This document shows, piece by piece, positions 6,361 to 8,844 of a DNA stretch of 8,844 nt. The notes beneath the pieces were generated by a model, which was given only the letters and a program-made list of their open reading frames with translations, did no database searches and was not told the origin of the DNA. Source of the stretch: Rhodospirillaceae bacterium (GTDB lineage: Bacteria; Pseudomonadota; Alphaproteobacteria; Rhodospirillales_A; Casp-alpha2); contig DNMS01000234.1 in assembly GCA_003488105.1 (NCBI GenBank), forward strand, positions 1,939 through 10,782, given 5' to 3'. The position numbers were made by a program, and so were the translations under genes. Each line of letters begins with the position of its first letter. Position 1 is the first letter of the stretch.

Positions 6361-8463
6361 ATGGCTGAAATCGCCACAGCACAGGCCGACCCCGCGGGGC
6401 CGCCGCCCGAAGACGGCGCGCCACCGGAAGGCATGGACGCCGACACCGAGTCCGGCGACGGCATCCCGTCCGCGGAAAGCCTGCGCCCTGTTCTGATCAA
6501 AGACCGCTTCGCCGTCGACCCCAAAACACCGCTGCCCGATCTCGATTCTCCTTCCGCCAAGGCCTTCATGGCCGAGGACCGCCGAGACATCGACCGTCCC
6601 GTGTTTGCGCTGATCTGCAACCCGGGACTACCGACACGGCTAGGCGCCATGACGTCGTTGCGCGGTTCCGGCATCAAGCCCTTGGTCGGTATCCTGGAAT
6701 GGGAGGTCGAGTTCTGGCCCCTGATCCGCCAGCGCAGCATGATCCTGATTTTGGAACGGCCGCTTGGTGGGCGCGTGCTGCAAAAGGGTACGTTCCGGAT
6801 TTCCGAATACGACCTGCCGCGCAAGGTGATCGAACCGCTTGCCGGCGCGTTGCAGGAAATGGCCTCCATCGGCGTCGCCCACCGGGCGATTCGCCGTGAC
6901 AACCTGTTCTTCATGGATGCCGGGCGGCAACAGATCGCCTTCGGCGAATGCTATTCGTCGCCGCCGGGTTACGACCAGCCGGCAGTGTATGAACCGGCGG
7001 AACGCGCCATGGCACCCCCGGCCGGACGCGGCGTCGGCAACTCCCGCGACGACGCCTATGCTTTCGCCGTCGCCATCGTCGGCCTTATTCTGGACAAGGA
7101 ACCGGGGGCGTCCGAAGGGCCGGAAAAAATTCTGGCGGAGAAGCTCGAACTGGGCTCTTACGCAGCAATCACCGGTAACGAGAACCTGCCCCTGTCCCTG
7201 CTGGAGCCGCTGCGCGGCATGCTCGGCGACGACCCCCAGCAACGCTGGGGGCCCGAGGAAATTGACCTGTGGTTGTCAGGCCGCAAGATGTCGCCACAGC
7301 AGAAACGCGCGGGCAAGCGCGGGCAGACTCCCCTGACATTCATGGGCCGCCCGTACCAAAGCGTGCGGCAATTGGCCGACGCCTTCAGCAAGCATGTGCC
7401 CGACGCCGCCAAGGCGATCCGCCACGACAGCTTCGATACCTGGCTCCGGCGATCGGTCGAGGACGTCAACCTAGCCAACGCCATCAAGAACGTGCTCGAC
7501 GTGGCCAATGCCCAGGCTGGATCCTTCGCCGGTTCGGATGAAATGATCGTGACCCGCGTCGCCATTCTCATGGACCCCTTGGGCCCCATCCGCTTCAAGG
7601 GGTTTTCCTTCATGGTCGACGGTTTCGGCGCCGCCTTCGCCATGGATCTGCTGCGCACGGGCGATCCGCAAATCCCGGCGGAAATCATCGCCAAGGACAT
7701 TCCCGACCTGTGGTTCCAATCGCAGCTGGTCTATGCGCCGGAAGCCTCGATCCACCAGAAGAACTTCTCGCAGCTCAAGATCGTGCTCAACAACAAGGAC
7801 CCGGGCTTCGGCGTCGAGCGCTGCCTGTATGAAAGCAATCCATCTCTGCCCTGCCAAAGCCCGCTTCTGCTGCAGGAATACGTGCTGGAGACCGAACACC
7901 TGCTGCCGGCGCTGGACCGCGCCGCCAACACGCAGGACCTGAAATCCAAACCGCTCGACCGTCATGTCGCCGCCTTCATCACCGCGCGCTTCAAGGAAGA
8001 TATCAACCCGCATCTCAAGGCTCTGGCGTCGGAAAACCCCGATACCCAGACCATCGGCATGCTGTCGCTGCTGGCCTTCATCCAGTGGAAGCTGCGGATC
8101 GAGCCCGTCTACGGCTTGGCCAGTTGGGTCGGCGGGCACCTCGGCCCGGCCATCAACGCCTATCATTCGCGCACCACCCGCAAGGAGATCGAACGGGAAA
8201 TTCCACGTCTGGTCCGCCGCGGGTCGCTGCCCGAACTGTTCGACCTGATGGACAACGCTGACCGTCGGCGCGAAGACATCGAAGGCTTCGAGGACGCAGT
8301 TGCGGAATTTGCCGCGGCCGAACTGGAAATTCAGGACATCGAGGGCCGTGGCGAGGAACAGCTGACTAAGGCCGAGCGCACGGGCCAGCAGGCCGCGGCC
8401 ATGGGCTCCATCCTGGTGACCATGTGCATCGTGATGATCCTGTTCATGATCAAGGTGTTCTGA
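6361..8463 (+). CDS. Tail-anchored protein with a degenerate Ser/Thr-kinase fold (predicted pseudokinase)
   Basis: The 700-residue product has four parts. Residues 1-75 are a low-complexity Pro/Asp/Glu/Ala-rich tail. Residues about 78-310 follow the protein-kinase fold: hinge-like LILERPLGG (128-137), catalytic-loop equivalent HRAIRRDN (174-181), AFG (193-195), YEPAE (210-214) in place of the APE region, the helix-F segment SRDDAYAFAVAI (228-239), and DPQQRW (291-296) with Arg295 that would pair with Glu214. The catalytic Asp of HRD is Ala176, the loop Lys is Arg178, the DFG Asp is Ala193, and VFALIC (81-86) has no beta-3 Lys. Only the loop Asn181 and fold-holding residues remain, so phosphotransfer is not expected. 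Residues about 325-660 form a long, mainly helical region of unknown function. Residues about 682-698 are a single hydrophobic helix with two residues after it, so the kinase-like part should face the cytoplasm. A membrane protein gene follows after 2 bp. Whether it scaffolds, senses or regulates is not known. Confidence 0.9.
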   Translation: MAEIATAQADPAGPPPEDGAPPEGMDADTESGDGIPSAESLRPVLIKDRFAVDPKTPLPDLDSPSAKAFMAEDRRDIDRPVFALICNPGLPTRLGAMTSLRGSGIKPLVGILEWEVEFWPLIRQRSMILILERPLGGRVLQKGTFRISEYDLPRKVIEPLAGALQEMASIGVAHRAIRRDNLFFMDAGRQQIAFGECYSSPPGYDQPAVYEPAERAMAPPAGRGVGNSRDDAYAFAVAIVGLILDKEPGASEGPEKILAEKLELGSYAAITGNENLPLSLLEPLRGMLGDDPQQRWGPEEIDLWLSGRKMSPQQKRAGKRGQTPLTFMGRPYQSVRQLADAFSKHVPDAAKAIRHDSFDTWLRRSVEDVNLANAIKNVLDVANAQAGSFAGSDEMIVTRVAILMDPLGPIRFKGFSFMVDGFGAAFAMDLLRTGDPQIPAEIIAKDIPDLWFQSQLVYAPEASIHQKNFSQLKIVLNNKDPGFGVERCLYESNPSLPCQSPLLLQEYVLETEHLLPALDRAANTQDLKSKPLDRHVAAFITARFKEDINPHLKALASENPDTQTIGMLSLLAFIQWKLRIEPVYGLASWVGGHLGPAINAYHSRTTRKEIEREIPRLVRRGSLPELFDLMDNADRRREDIEGFEDAVAEFAAAELEIQDIEGRGEEQLTKAERTGQQAAAMGSILVTMCIVMILFMIKVF

Positions 8464-8465
8464 CC

Positions 8466-8844
8466 ATGGGTCGCCCGCCGATGCGCCGCGCCATGATCCC
8501 GCCACCGCCGCCGCCCCGCCGGCGCGGCAAGTTCTGGCTGTATTTTCTGCTGATTTCGGTGACGATGATCGCCGTCGCCTTTCCGACCATCATCGTCGTC
8601 GGGATCGGCATGCTGCCGGCGATGGCATCCTGGATCACCGACCGAACGGATCAGAAATACGGATTTTTTTGCATCGGCGGCCTGAACTTCGCCGGCATGT
8701 TTCCCTACCTGATGGATTTGTGGTCGGGGAACCACAACATCACAGGTGCGCTCGACATCGTCACGGACGTGTTCGCCCTTGCCGTCATGTACGGCGCGGC
8801 CATGGCCGGCTGGATGGTCTATACGGTGATCCCGCCGGTCATCG
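8466..8844 (+). CDS. Multi-pass membrane protein of unknown function, 3' end cut by window edge
   Basis: I read 126 codons from the ATG at 8466 with no stop before the window ends. The N-terminus is basic and proline-rich: MGRPPMRRAM, six consecutive prolines (12-17), then RRRGK. By the positive-inside rule it should lie in the cytoplasm. Hydrophobic segments follow at about 24-50, about 66-86 (weaker, with GGLNFAGMFPYLMDLW) and about 98-122. I do not recognise the family. The start lies 2 bp after the pseudokinase stop (TGACCATG), and AAGGTG at 8452-8457 inside that gene is a suitable ribosome site, so the two are almost certainly co-transcribed and translationally coupled. This suggests the tail-anchored pseudokinase and this protein work together in the inner membrane. 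Full length and total number of membrane spans are unknown. Confidence 0.85.
   Translation, partial: MGRPPMRRAMIPPPPPPRRRGKFWLYFLLISVTMIAVAFPTIIVVGIGMLPAMASWITDRTDQKYGFFCIGGLNFAGMFPYLMDLWSGNHNITGALDIVTDVFALAVMYGAAMAGWMVYTVIPPVI

Noticed and set aside
7471..8505. A 344-codon minus-strand open frame opposite the pseudokinase gene
   Set aside because: Antisense shadow of a real gene; His/Gln/Gly/Asp-rich and without domains or a ribosome site.

Overview
The window looks like chromosomal DNA from a GC-rich alphaproteobacterium, most likely Rhodospirillales or a relative. The main reasons are a DivK-PleD cell-cycle pair whose key residues keep Caulobacter-like positions, and a hisZ-purA arrangement. 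The organism call is inference from gene content and family resemblance, since no database search was possible. I see no insertion sequence, phage gene, CRISPR array, tRNA or rRNA.

The window splits into two divergent blocks. The minus-strand block (positions 1-2514) reads, in transcription order, a Crp/Fnr-type regulator with a cyclic-nucleotide pocket, then divK, then pleD, which runs off the left edge about 35 codons before its expected end. divK and pleD are 21 bp apart and surely form one operon. The regulator lies 163 bp upstream of divK, and that gap holds a plausible promoter of divK's own.

A 370-bp divergent intergenic region (2515-2884) with two AT-rich patches separates the blocks. 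The plus-strand block starts with an orphan exported protein (2885-3499). A noncoding stretch with strong inverted repeats follows (3500-3665), then hisZ (regulatory subunit of ATP phosphoribosyltransferase, histidine synthesis) and purA (adenylosuccinate synthetase, AMP synthesis) as a probable two-gene unit. Histidine synthesis consumes ATP and returns AICAR to purine synthesis, so the pairing makes metabolic sense.

After a 184-bp gap with a candidate promoter come two linked genes of unknown function. The first encodes a 700-residue protein with a protein-kinase fold whose catalytic residues are all replaced (HRD to HRA, DFG to AFG, no evident beta-3 lysine) and a single C-terminal membrane anchor. 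The second, starting 2 bp after the first one's stop, encodes a proline/arginine-headed multi-pass membrane protein cut by the right edge. This membrane-anchored pseudokinase plus membrane partner is the best candidate here for an undescribed system.
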